NCBI GenBank assembly: GCA_005885115.1
Contig: VAXX01000094.1
Location: 1 to 22,575, forward strand
Direction: 5' to 3'
Length of the DNA stretch: 22,575 nucleotides
Source: Actinomycetota bacterium
GTDB lineage: Bacteria > Actinomycetota > Actinomycetes > Mycobacteriales > Micromonosporaceae
The notes under the pieces are model-generated. The model worked only from the letters and a program-made list of their open reading frames with translations, made no database searches and had not been told where the DNA came from. Positions within the stretch are counted from its first letter, which is position 1; each line of letters starts with the position of its first letter. The translations under genes were made by a program, and so were the position numbers. Shown piece by piece: positions 6,825 to 15,900 of the stretch.

Positions 6825-9404
6825 GTGAGTACGGACGGCTTCGCGCTCGGAGTTGACCTCGGTACCTCCAACACCGTCGCCGTGGTCCGGTGGCCGGACG
6901 GGCGGACCCGGCCGTTGCTGTTCGACGGCGTACCGGTGCTGCCCTCCGCCGCGTACCTCGATCCCAGCGGACTGCTGCATGTCGGGCGGGACGCGCTGCG
7001 GATGGCCGCGCTCGACCCGGCCCGGTTGGAGCCGAACCCGAAGCGGCGGGTCGACGAGGCGACCGTACTGCTGGGCAACCAGGAAGTGTCCACTGTGGAC
7101 CTGCTGGGCGCGGTACTCGGTGCCGTGGCCCGGGCCGCCGTCGAGGCGGTCGGGTTCCTGCCGCCGGCGGCGTTGACGTATCCGGCGACGTGGGGACCGG
7201 CCCGGCGTACGGTGCTGGCGAACGCCGCCCAGCGGGCCGGCTGGCCGCCGCCCCGGTTCGTCCCCGAGCCGGTGGCCGCGGCGCGCTACTTCGCTGACGT
7301 ACTGCGCCGTCCGGTACCGGTCGGGGCGTCCATCGCGGTCTTCGACTTCGGCGGCGGGACGCTGGACATCGCGGTGGTACAGAACTCCGGCAACGGGTTC
7401 ACCGTGCTGGGCGCGGGCGGGATCGAGGACCTCGGCGGGCTCGACGTCGACGCGGCGCTGGTCGACCACCTGGGTCGGCTGCTCGCCGATACCTCCCCGG
7501 GGACGTGGAACGTGCTGGCCCACCCGGACAGTACGGCCCGGCTGCGCGACCGGGGCCGGTTCTGGGAGGACGTACGCGGGGCGAAGGAGATGCTGTCCCG
7601 CTCGGCGGTCGCGCCGGTGGCGGTACCGGGGATGGAGAACGCCGTACACCTGACCCGCGAGGAACTGGACCGGATCGCGGGTCCGCTGATGCAACGCGCG
7701 GTGTACGAGACGGCCGCCGTGATCGGGCGCTGTGGCCTGCGCCCGGACCAGTTGGCCGGGCTGTTCCTGGTCGGCGGCTCGTCCCGGCTACCGATCGTGG
7801 CCCGGCTCCTGCACTCCCACCTCGGTATCGCGCCGACCGTGCTGGAGCAGCCGGAGTTGCCGGTCGCGGAGGGGGCGCTGGCCGAGGTCGTACCCCCGGC
7901 TCCGTCCGCGGCGCTGACGCCGAACGGCGCGGCGCCCCCGGTCTCCGGCCCGCCCATTTCTGCCCCGCCCGTCTCGCCTCCGCCGTTCGCGCCTCCGTCG
8001 GGTCCGCCGTCGGGTCCGCCGGCGCAAGCGGCGGCGCGGCCGTGGTACCGCCGGCCGCTGGCCTGGATCGCCGCCGGTGTCGCGCTGCTCGTGGTGATCG
8101 CGGTGACCACGGTCGTGCTGCTGCTGCAGCAGTCGTACCCGCAGGTGAGCTTCGCGAGTATCACCGAGGTGGCGCGGGTGCCGACCGGTGCGCAGAGCAT
8201 CAGCTACGCATTCACTGCGGTAAATGGCAACCACGCCTATCTCGGTTACCAGCAGAACGACGGCCTGCACCTGATCGGGTACGACCTGGCCGCGCGGAAG
8301 CAGTCCTGGGCCACCACGGTGAAGCCGCCCGGCAGCTCGGTCACCTGGGGGGGGCTGCTCGCGCTACCGGACGCGCTGCTGATCGGCGTGTCCGGGGTCG
8401 GCGGCGACCTGCCGTACGCGCTCATCGGCGTCGATCCCTCTGGTCACCAGCGTTGGCAGCGGGGCTTCGCGGACCCGCGCAACGTACTGGTCACCGGCCC
8501 GGCACTGGTCATCATCGATCCGGCGGGCAAGCGGCTGCTCGGGTACGACCCCCGCAGCGGCGACCAGAAATGGTCGGTAGCCGATATCAAGGACCAGTAC
8601 GGCAACAGCGCCGACGCCATATATCCGGTCCTCGCCGACGCGGATATCAACCAGCCGAGCGGGTTCACCGCCGCGCCCACCGGTCCCAGCGGCGACGGCC
8701 CGATCGTGGAGCTCAGCGGCGACTCCAGTGCCCGGGTGATCGACACCGCGAGCGGGTCCGTCGCGCATACCAAGGCGAACATCGGCGATCCCCGGCAGGC
8801 CACCGTCCTCGCCTACGGCGGGCGGCTCTACGTGGCCGCCGACGCCAGCAAATACCAGTTGCTGGCCTACGATCTCGACTCGCTCGGCGGCGGCAAGGTG
8901 GTCTATGCCGCGCCCGACGACAACCACCGGCTCAAGGCCCTGTCCCCGTGCGGCACCGCGGTCTGCCTGCTCGACGAGACGAGTTCGGACGACAAGACCG
9001 ACCAGCTCCTCGCGGTCGACCCCGGGTCCGCGGCGGTCCGCTGGCACCGGCCGGCGCCGGGCGCGGACCTGCTCACCCCGCTCGGTGACGGGCTGATGGC
9101 CCAGAACACCAACTCCGGCAGCCGCTACACGACGGTCTTCGGGGGCGACGGCGCGGTGCTGCTGGGCGACGGCGGGAAAGACCAGTCAGGGGTACGGGTA
9201 ACCGGCGCGTCCATCCTGCTGTTCTCCGACGTACCGCAGCCCTACCCCGGCGACCAGAGCCTGTACGGGTTCAGCGTGCGCGGCACGGCGCGTACCCCAC
9301 TGGGCGACGTCAAGAAGATCCGCTCGGCCAACTGTTCGTGGAACACCCAGTTGCTGGTCTGCCCGTCGGACACCGACTTCGGCATCTGGCGCTTCGCGTC
9401 GTGA
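6825..9404 (+). CDS. membrane-anchored Hsp70-family ATPase fused to an exported PQQ-like beta-propeller
   Basis: An 859-residue, three-part protein. Residues 6 to about 350 are an Hsp70/actin-fold nucleotide-binding domain: phosphate-1 GVDLGTSNT (9-17), YPATWGPARR, phosphate-2 FDFGGGTLDIAV (173-184) and adenosine motif LFLVGGSSRLP (313-323). No DnaK substrate-binding domain follows. Instead comes a Pro/Gly/Ser-rich linker (about 360-405), a Tyr-Arg-Arg stop and one membrane helix (about 412-434). The positive residues before the helix put the ATPase inside. The remaining 425 residues are outside and resemble PQQ/quinoprotein-like beta-propeller blades (LIGYDLAARKQSWATT, LLGYDPRSGDQKWSV, LLAVDPGSAAVRWHRP). 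They carry four Cys in two close pairs (CGTAVC, CSWNTQLLVC), consistent with disulfides in an exported domain. Function unknown; ATP-linked sensing or assembly across the membrane is inference. It ends at a strong hairpin. Confidence 0.88.
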   Translation: MSTDGFALGVDLGTSNTVAVVRWPDGRTRPLLFDGVPVLPSAAYLDPSGLLHVGRDALRMAALDPARLEPNPKRRVDEATVLLGNQEVSTVDLLGAVLGAVARAAVEAVGFLPPAALTYPATWGPARRTVLANAAQRAGWPPPRFVPEPVAAARYFADVLRRPVPVGASIAVFDFGGGTLDIAVVQNSGNGFTVLGAGGIEDLGGLDVDAALVDHLGRLLADTSPGTWNVLAHPDSTARLRDRGRFWEDVRGAKEMLSRSAVAPVAVPGMENAVHLTREELDRIAGPLMQRAVYETAAVIGRCGLRPDQLAGLFLVGGSSRLPIVARLLHSHLGIAPTVLEQPELPVAEGALAEVVPPAPSAALTPNGAAPPVSGPPISAPPVSPPPFAPPSGPPSGPPAQAAARPWYRRPLAWIAAGVALLVVIAVTTVVLLLQQSYPQVSFASITEVARVPTGAQSISYAFTAVNGNHAYLGYQQNDGLHLIGYDLAARKQSWATTVKPPGSSVTWGGLLALPDALLIGVSGVGGDLPYALIGVDPSGHQRWQRGFADPRNVLVTGPALVIIDPAGKRLLGYDPRSGDQKWSVADIKDQYGNSADAIYPVLADADINQPSGFTAAPTGPSGDGPIVELSGDSSARVIDTASGSVAHTKANIGDPRQATVLAYGGRLYVAADASKYQLLAYDLDSLGGGKVVYAAPDDNHRLKALSPCGTAVCLLDETSSDDKTDQLLAVDPGSAAVRWHRPAPGADLLTPLGDGLMAQNTNSGSRYTTVFGGDGAVLLGDGGKDQSGVRVTGASILLFSDVPQPYPGDQSLYGFSVRGTARTPLGDVKKIRSANCSWNTQLLVCPSDTDFGIWRFAS
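7088..7100. repeat. iterated palindrome GTCCACTGTGGAC, copy 3 (in the Hsp70-propeller gene)
   Basis: Same palindrome with T at the centre. It is read in frame as Ser-Thr(ACT)-Val-Asp. Confidence 0.7.
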
Positions 9405-9406
9405 AA

Positions 9407-9451
9407 ACACTTGTGGGCGGTCCGCCGAGCCGGCGGACCGCCCACAAGTGT
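9407..9451. terminator. perfect 21-bp hairpin, bidirectional terminator
   Basis: The arms 9407-9427 and 9431-9451 are perfectly complementary (starting ACACTTGTGGGCGG), with a 3-nt loop AGC. The hairpin fills almost the whole 51-nt gap between two convergent genes. There is no long T-run on either side, as is common for actinobacterial terminators. Confidence 0.85.
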
Positions 9452-9455
9452 CAGT

Positions 9456-10547
<1,092 letters not shown>

Positions 10548-10636
10548 GGCGCTGTGCATCCTTCCACCGGCAGGAACGTGCCGGACGATCCGAGTAAAAG
10601 GCGGCCGTGGCCGGATGGCCGAATGCCGATGCTGTC

Positions 10637-10665
10637 AACCTAGACGTCCGACCAGCCGGTGCCAA
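10637..10665 (-). promoter_or_regulatory. sigma-70-type promoter of msiK
   Basis: On the minus strand, TTGGCA (10665-10660) and TAGGTT (10642-10637) are separated by exactly 17 nt. Transcription would start near 10630 and give a leader of about 83 nt before ATG 10547. This is the best-formed promoter in the window. Confidence 0.6.
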
Positions 10666-10720
10666 GTGCAAGGGTTGCCCGGTGACGGATATATCCGGTT
10701 GCTGGCTGAATGGATAGCGC

Positions 10721-10751
10721 TTGAGGGATGGGTACCGGGACCGCGTACCAT
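10721..10751 (+). promoter_or_regulatory. possible promoter of tRNA-Thr
   Basis: TTGAGG (10721-10726) and TACCAT (10746-10751) are spaced by 19 nt. This predicts a start near 10758, about 18 nt before the tRNA. The spacing is longer than ideal. Confidence 0.35.
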
Positions 10752-10775
10752 TTGGTCGGCCCACGTACGGGCCCC

Positions 10776-10851
10776 GCCGGCGTGGCGCAACTGGCAGCGC
10801 ACCCGACTTGTAATCGGGCGGTTGGGAGTTCAAGTCTCCCCGTCGGCTCCA
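10776..10851 (+). tRNA. tRNA-Thr, anticodon TGT
   Basis: A complete 76-nt cloverleaf. The acceptor stem GCCGGCG pairs with CGTCGGC (one G-U pair), followed by T and an encoded CCA. The D stem is GCGC/GCGC. The anticodon stem CCCGA/TCGGG encloses loop CTTGTAA with anticodon TGT (reads ACA). The T arm is GGGAG-TTCAAGT-CTCCC. Its last 22 nt overlap, in antisense, the end of the minus-strand XRE frame. tRNA 3' ends are the usual attachment sites of actinobacterial integrative elements. Confidence 0.96.
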
Positions 10852-11360
10852 GCTATGGCGTCAATGTCGGGCGGCCCGACGAGCCGGTCACCGGTACCCG
10901 TCGGCTGCTCGCCAGACGGCGAGGTCAGCCAGCGCATCGCCGGGGTAATGAACAACGCCGCGCTGAACCCTACGTCGCGCAGCACGCCCCGTCCTCGCGC
11001 GTTCCACCGCCATAGCCCCGTGGCGTTATCGATGCCCTGATGCCAGTCCGGGGCGAACCGTAACCCAGCGTCCACACCGTACCGGGCGTCAACGACCGGC
11101 GGCGCTGGTGGTGCCAGGGTGGCGAGTTGGCTGGTGACCAGCGTCGTCAACTGCCCGTCGGCGGACAGCGCCCCGTCCAGGCGTGCCGCGGTGTCGGCGG
11201 TCGGCTGCTTGACGCCGCGCTCCAGGTCGTGAAGGTAGCTGTGACTGTAGTTGCTCAGCGCCCCTAGCGCGCGCAGGGACAGCCCCGCCCGCTCGCGTAG
11301 CTCTCGGAGCCGGTGACGGAACTGCGGGTGTACCTGAACGTTGGCAAGCTTCGTCGGCAT
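10830..11360 (-). CDS. XRE-family regulator, truncated at the tRNA-Thr 3' end
   Basis: A 176-residue frame with an N-terminal XRE helix-turn-helix (about 12-67: FRHRLRELRERAGLSLRALG, SNYSHSYLHDLERGVKQPT). It continues with segments typical of large actinobacterial XRE/TPR regulators: a WRWNARGRGVLRDVGFSAALFITPAMRWLT stretch and then VGPPDIDAI. In that family a long TPR-like C-terminal region of roughly 200 residues or more normally follows. Here recognisable sequence stops at DIDAIA, and the last seven residues (AGADGET) are simply the reverse strand of the tRNA. The gene is therefore very probably a remnant cut at the tRNA junction. GGTGG precedes the ATG at 11360. The 235 nt upstream (11361-11595) hold no gene I can support. 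Confidence 0.72.
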   Translation of the reverse strand: MPTKLANVQVHPQFRHRLRELRERAGLSLRALGALSNYSHSYLHDLERGVKQPTADTAARLDGALSADGQLTTLVTSQLATLAPPAPPVVDARYGVDAGLRFAPDWHQGIDNATGLWRWNARGRGVLRDVGFSAALFITPAMRWLTSPSGEQPTGTGDRLVGPPDIDAIAGADGET

Positions 11361-11595
11361 GACACCACCCAGGTAGCAGGCTGCGCGCGGACCGCCGCTG
11401 CTACCGGGCGGCCCGCCGTACCGGCAGCGTACCTGTCAGGCCGCCTCCGGTTTCTCCTGTGGTACGGCGAAGGTACGTGCCCAGTGCCGGCCGGAGGGTG
11501 TACTTCGCGGGCATGGGCAGGGATCCACGGCGTCGAAGTCAACTGGGTGGCGCGGATCCGGTTGCGGTACATCGAGGGTCGTCGGGGAGCACGCG

Positions 11596-12792
11596 CTACC
11601 GGCCGCCCCAGTTGGTGGGGAAGCCGGGCATGGTCTGGCAGCCGCAGAGCGCGTAGAACAGCGGCGGCATCCGGGCGTCGACGTACTCGTGCAGGTTCTG
11701 GTCGGTGATCGACGGCTGCGGGAGTACCCACTCCTTCGGCACCCGTACGCCGGACAGGATGTCCACGGTCGCGATGATCGCCGTCCGCCACACGTAGACC
11801 GGGTAGGTGGGGGCGATCGCGGTCAGATGGCGGTCCTGCCACAGCTTCAGGAAGTCCAGCTGGTCCTGACCGGTGATCGGCGGTACCGGCTTGCCGGCGT
11901 CGATGAACGCCTGGGCCGCGGCGGCCGCGGTCGCACCGGCGTCCAGCCATACCCCGTCGATCGGCTTACCGCGCTTGAGGTAGTCGTCGACGATGGACTT
12001 CGTCTTCGCCGGGTCGGCGCCGGTGAACTCGACCCCGAGGACGTTGCGGTGCGCCTGCGCGAACAGGTACTGGGCGGCGGCCCACCGGGTCTCCAGGACG
12101 TCGACGCCGGGCAGGATCCGCAGGGCGAGGATGTTGCCGCCGGTACGGGTGTTGGCGATCAGGAAGTCGGCGGCCGTCGCCCCGTACGCGTACCCCCCGA
12201 TGGGGTGGATGTATGTCACCTGGCAGGTGGTATTCACGCCCCGGTCGAACACGACCACCGGTACCCCGGTCTGGCACGCCTTCTCCACGGCCGGCGTGAG
12301 CGCGACGGTGGTGTTCGGCGAGACGATGATGGCGTCGCACTTGCCGGCGTCCAGCCCGGCCAGGTCGCTGATCTGCTTGTCGTCCTTGCCCCCAGCCTGC
12401 AGGACGGTGAAGGTGGTGATCTCGGGGTGCAGCTTCAGTTCGGCCCGCATCGTGGAGTATCCGGTCAGCCGCCACGGGTTGGTGAAGTCGGCGTTGGAGA
12501 AGCACACCTTCCACGGTGGTGCCTTCTTGAAATGGGTGGTGTCCACCCAGGTGGGTTGCAGCGCCTGCAGCCACGGTTGGTCGGCGGGGCCTTCCGGAGT
12601 GACCTGGCGTTGCGCGAGTTGGCGGTCGAAGTCCGCCTTGACGAAGAACTTCGAGCTGATCAGGGTCGGTGAACTCGGCGCGCTGGCGCCCGCCCCGGTC
12701 GGACTGGACGAGCCTGACTGGCAGGCGGCCAGCGTGAGCAGGACGGCCGCGAGGGCGGCGGCGCCGCGGATGGAGACTGCCGTGCGGTACAT
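11596..12792 (-). CDS. sugar ABC transporter substrate-binding lipoprotein (type 1 periplasmic-binding fold)
   Basis: A 398-residue exported lipoprotein. Its signal peptide MYRTAVSIRGAAALAAVLLT ends in the lipobox LAAC, followed by a Ser/Pro/Gly-rich linker. The binding domain has the ribose/galactose-binding (Peripla_BP_4) pattern: WKVCFSNADFTNPWRLTGY, ISDLAGLDAGKCDAIIVSPN, ACQTGVPVVVFDRGVN, GGYAYGATAADFLI, and GVWLDAGATAAAAAQAFIDAGK-VPPITGQD. Two or more extra Cys occur near the C-terminus (CGC). GGGAG lies 6 nt before ATG 12792; the frame runs further upstream but has no better start. No permease or matching ATPase is adjacent. The msiK gene nearby serves a different importer class (CUT1), so it is unlikely to be the partner. 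The substrate is unknown. Confidence 0.85.
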   Translation of the reverse strand: MYRTAVSIRGAAALAAVLLTLAACQSGSSSPTGAGASAPSSPTLISSKFFVKADFDRQLAQRQVTPEGPADQPWLQALQPTWVDTTHFKKAPPWKVCFSNADFTNPWRLTGYSTMRAELKLHPEITTFTVLQAGGKDDKQISDLAGLDAGKCDAIIVSPNTTVALTPAVEKACQTGVPVVVFDRGVNTTCQVTYIHPIGGYAYGATAADFLIANTRTGGNILALRILPGVDVLETRWAAAQYLFAQAHRNVLGVEFTGADPAKTKSIVDDYLKRGKPIDGVWLDAGATAAAAAQAFIDAGKPVPPITGQDQLDFLKLWQDRHLTAIAPTYPVYVWRTAIIATVDILSGVRVPKEWVLPQPSITDQNLHEYVDARMPPLFYALCGCQTMPGFPTNWGGR

Positions 12793-12892
12793 CTGAGCTC
12801 CCGGGTCGGCGCGGATCAAGGCGCCTACCACATTAGCCCTGATTCGGCCCGTTATAGCCCGATTTGCCGCAACCCCGTGCTCGTGCCAGAGA

Positions 12893-14347
12893 TCAGACCT
12901 TGAGGTTGGCCAGCGCGTGTTCGAGGACCGCCAGCGGCTCCTGCTCGCCCACCCCGATGTTGCGGTAGACCTCCGGCCGCGCCTGCTGGAGGATCCGTCC
13001 CCAGGCCAGCCCGACGATCGTGGCGATCAGGACGACCCCCGGGATGATCCAGGTCAGCGGGGCACCCGGCGTGGTACCCAGCAGCGAGGCCAGGTTGACG
13101 ACGGTGACCAGGAAGATGATCGCCAGCGCGAGCGCGCCGAGCGACGGGGCCCAGACCCGCTGCCACGGCGTCTCGCCCGAGCCCGCCCCGCGCCGGAAGA
13201 AGCCGACGACCGCCAGCGACGTACCGAACATCAGCAGCATGACGCCGATCGCGGCGATCGTCGCCAGCCAGGTGAACAGGGTCGCCACCGGGTCGGCGCC
13301 GGCCAGGACGAAGGCGAGGATGACGGTCAGGGCGAGCAGGGACTGCAACAGGGAGCCCCCGATCGGCGCGCCGCCCCGCGCTCCGTCACTGATCCGGCCG
13401 AGCCGGGCGGGGAGTACCCGCTCCCGGGCCATGCCGAAGACGTACCGGGCGACCGAGTTGTGGAAGCTGATCATCGCCGCCATGATCGAGGTGATCAGCA
13501 GGAGGCTGGCCAGGCCCGCCACAGCACCGCCGAAGTGGTCGCCGAGCATCGTGAACGGCAGGCCCGGGTCGGTCCGGGTGGCGTTGATGATGTCCGGCAC
13601 GCCGGCCGCGACCGCCATCGCCCAGGCGCTGACCGCATACAACACACCGATGAACACCAGGGCGCCGAAGGACGCCCGGGACACGGTGCGGTGGCTGCGC
13701 GCCTCCTCGCCGTAGAAGGGCGCACTCTCGTACCCGACGAACGCGGCGATACTCAGCGCGAACACACCACCGACACCGTTGACGAACAGCGAACCGGGCG
13801 ACAGCGGCGCGACGGTGAGGGCGTGGGCGGGATGGGTGAACGAGGAGACGTCGAACAGCAGGATCACCGCGATCTCGGAGACCAGGAAGACCGCGAGTAC
13901 CCGGGCATTGATGTTGATGTGCAGCACGCCGAGCAGGCCCACGACCGCCCAGGCGGCCAGCGCCCAGGCCCACCAGGGTCCGCCGAGCTCGCCGCTGACG
14001 GTCGCGCCGAGCAGCCCGTACAGGCAGATCTGGATGCTGTTGTAGGCGACCAGTGCGACCGTGCCGCCGGCCATCCCCCAGATCCGGCCCAGGCCCCGGG
14101 CCAGCAGCGCGTAGAAGGTCGCGGCGTGCGGCACGTACCGGGTCATCGCCACGTACCCGACGGTGAAGAAGCCCAGCGCGATCGCCAGGACCAGGAAGGA
14201 CAGCGGTACGCCGACGACACCCGTGCTGGCATAGGTCTGCACGGTCGAACCGGCGAGCACGGTCATCGGCGCCGAGGCGCCGACGCAGAAGAAGAACAAC
14301 GCGCCGGTACCGATGCTCTTGCGGGCCAGGCCGCTGGGAGCAGTCAT
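12893..14347 (-). CDS. APC-superfamily amino-acid permease
   Basis: A 484-residue integral membrane protein with about 12 hydrophobic helices and the APC opening GLARKSIGTGALFFFCVGASAP, followed by MTVLAGSTVQTYASTG. Later APC segments include FVGYESAPFYGEEARSHRTV and an FHNSVARYVFGMARERVLPARLG stretch. It would move amino acids by proton symport or by exchange with an amine. The start is ATG 14347 with GAGGAG 9-10 nt upstream; the frame extends to 14419 without a good site. It is divergent from the PLP decarboxylase gene across 264 nt. That arrangement suggests the permease brings in the decarboxylase substrate or exports its amine, which is inference. The substrate cannot be read from sequence. 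Confidence 0.9.
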   Translation of the reverse strand: MTAPSGLARKSIGTGALFFFCVGASAPMTVLAGSTVQTYASTGVVGVPLSFLVLAIALGFFTVGYVAMTRYVPHAATFYALLARGLGRIWGMAGGTVALVAYNSIQICLYGLLGATVSGELGGPWWAWALAAWAVVGLLGVLHININARVLAVFLVSEIAVILLFDVSSFTHPAHALTVAPLSPGSLFVNGVGGVFALSIAAFVGYESAPFYGEEARSHRTVSRASFGALVFIGVLYAVSAWAMAVAAGVPDIINATRTDPGLPFTMLGDHFGGAVAGLASLLLITSIMAAMISFHNSVARYVFGMARERVLPARLGRISDGARGGAPIGGSLLQSLLALTVILAFVLAGADPVATLFTWLATIAAIGVMLLMFGTSLAVVGFFRRGAGSGETPWQRVWAPSLGALALAIIFLVTVVNLASLLGTTPGAPLTWIIPGVVLIATIVGLAWGRILQQARPEVYRNIGVGEQEPLAVLEHALANLKV

Positions 14348-14395
14348 GGGGTGGGTCTCCTCGTCTCCGCCAGATGTGCCGTGTACCGGCACGAG

Positions 14396-14437
14396 AGGAT
14401 ACGCGGTCAATGTGTCCAATGTGGAACGGCTTACATT
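14396..14437. promoter_or_regulatory. permease/decarboxylase divergent control region with repeated CAATGTG
   Basis: Within the 264-nt intergenic region (14348-14611), CAATGTG occurs twice as a direct repeat with 9-nt periodicity (14408-14414 and 14417-14423). AATGT (14418-14422) also pairs with ACATT (14433-14437) across 10 nt. TATCCT (14401-14396, minus strand) is a possible -10 for the permease. The cluster could be a regulator site, but the arms are short. The rest of the gap holds no gene. Confidence 0.3.
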
Positions 14438-14611
14438 CTGGGACGGCCACCTGGGAGTACCCCGTCCCGGCCTGCGCGTTTGTCGAAGGCCATCTACGAT
14501 CTTCTACTTAGCGCATCCGACGTCTAACATACGGTCGATTCCCCGCGAGCCGGTACCCGCGATCTCCGGCAGTGGCTGTCCAACTTCACATGTCATCTGG
14601 GAGGCCCCCCT

Positions 14612-15823
14612 ATGGCCAGTGACGGCGATCTGGCGATCCAGGCTGTCCTGAACGAGTTGTCGGAGCGACTGGAGTCGGTACTGCCGACGAACATCGGCTT
14701 CCCGGCCGCGTCCGACGTGGACTTCGGCAGCCTCAGTGGGTTCTTCCACCGTCACCTGCTCAACAACCTGGGGGATCCCTTCACGGCCGGGGCGTACCCG
14801 CAACACACCAAGACGATGGAGGTCGCGGCGGTCACCTTCGTCGCCGACCTGATGCGGGCCCCCGAGGGGGACCGCTGGGGGTACATCACCACCGGGGCCG
14901 GCGAGGGCAACCTGTACGCGCTGCACCTGGCCCGGGGACTGCACCCGAGGGGCATCGTCTACTACTCCGAGGCCGCGCACTACAGCGTCGACAAGGCGCT
15001 GGACCTGCTGGCCATGCCGTCGATCCGGGTACGCGCGGACCACAGCGGCCGGATGGACTTCGAGGACTTCGAGGCGCAGGTCGACCGCAATCGGGACCGG
15101 CCGGTGATCGTGGTGGCGAACATCGGTACCACGATGACCGAGGCGGTCGACGACGTGCGTACCATCCACCAGATCCTCGACTCGCTGGCGATCCGCCGGC
15201 GGTACGTGCACGCCGACGCGGCGCTGTCCGGGATCCCGCTGGCCCTGATGGATCCGCAGGAGCGGCCGGGGTTCGACTTCGCCGACGGCGCGGACAGTGT
15301 CATCGTCTCCGGACACAAGTTCCTGGGTACCCCGATACCGTGCGGCGTGGTCGTCGTCAAGGCGAGCCACTGCGCCCACCTGACCCGGACCGGTGGATAC
15401 ACCGGGAGTCCGGACACCACCATCACCTGCTCGCGCAGTGGCCACGCGGCGATGATGATCTGGTACGCGTTGTGCATGCACGGGATCGACGGGCTGCGTA
15501 CCCGGGCCGAGCAGGCCCGGGAACTGGCCGCGTACACCCACCAGCAGCTCGTCGAGCTGGGCTGGGACGCGTGGCGCAACCCGTACGGGTTCACCGTCGT
15601 CCTGGAGACACCGCCCCCGGTGGTGACCCAGAAGTGGGCACTGGCCAGTACGCACGGCCGCAGTCACATCATCTGCATGCCCGGCGTGACCCGCGAGCAG
15701 ATCGACAACTTCATGGCCGACCTGCGGGTCGTCGCCGACCCGGTACCGGTCGGGGCGCGCCGGCAGGCCACCCACAACGGCATGGCACCGGTGCTCCGGA
15801 CGGCCACCCCGGCAACCGCCTGA
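14612..15823 (+). CDS. PLP-dependent amino-acid decarboxylase, histidine decarboxylase family
   Basis: A 403-residue group II PLP decarboxylase. It aligns by eye along its length with bacterial histidine decarboxylases of the Morganella type: NIGFPAASDVDFGSL, a WGYITTGAGEGNLYALHLAR stretch, YYSEAAHYSVDKALDLL, VIVVANIGTTMTEAVDDV, HADAALSG (200-207; Asp202 contacts the PLP ring) and SGHKFLGTPIPCGVVV with Lys236 as Schiff-base lysine. Histidine to histamine plus CO2 is the default reaction. Valine decarboxylase (VlmD of the valanimycin pathway) is a close relative, so the substrate is uncertain. TGGGAGG lies 7 nt before the ATG. The gene is divergent from an APC permease, and a hairpin terminator follows. 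No natural-product genes are nearby. Confidence 0.88.
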   Translation: MASDGDLAIQAVLNELSERLESVLPTNIGFPAASDVDFGSLSGFFHRHLLNNLGDPFTAGAYPQHTKTMEVAAVTFVADLMRAPEGDRWGYITTGAGEGNLYALHLARGLHPRGIVYYSEAAHYSVDKALDLLAMPSIRVRADHSGRMDFEDFEAQVDRNRDRPVIVVANIGTTMTEAVDDVRTIHQILDSLAIRRRYVHADAALSGIPLALMDPQERPGFDFADGADSVIVSGHKFLGTPIPCGVVVVKASHCAHLTRTGGYTGSPDTTITCSRSGHAAMMIWYALCMHGIDGLRTRAEQARELAAYTHQQLVELGWDAWRNPYGFTVVLETPPPVVTQKWALASTHGRSHIICMPGVTREQIDNFMADLRVVADPVPVGARRQATHNGMAPVLRTATPATA

Positions 15824-15846
15824 GCTGACCTAACCTGAGCGCAGAA

Positions 15847-15890
15847 AGCGGTACGGGCGCGGAGGATGGTGCCTCCACGCCCGTACCGCT
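15847..15890. terminator. hairpin terminator between convergent genes
   Basis: The arms AGCGGTACGGGCG (15847-15859) and CGCCCGTACCGCT (15878-15890) pair perfectly. An inner GGAGG/CCTCC stem follows after one mismatch, with loop ATGGTG. It sits between the decarboxylase stop and the end of the minus-strand repeat-protein gene. Confidence 0.8.
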
Positions 15891-15900
15891 GGTGTATCTG

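Noticed and set aside
5865..7694. A 609-codon minus-strand frame opposite rlmB and the Hsp70 domain
   Set aside because: A shadow frame of Arg/Gln/Gly-rich composition. The plus strand carries the Hsp70 and SPOUT motifs.
11264..11950. A minus-strand frame crossing the gap 11361-11595
   Set aside because: It overlaps both the XRE and the binding-protein genes in other frames and shows no conserved segment or ribosome binding site, so the gap is treated as non-coding or remnant.
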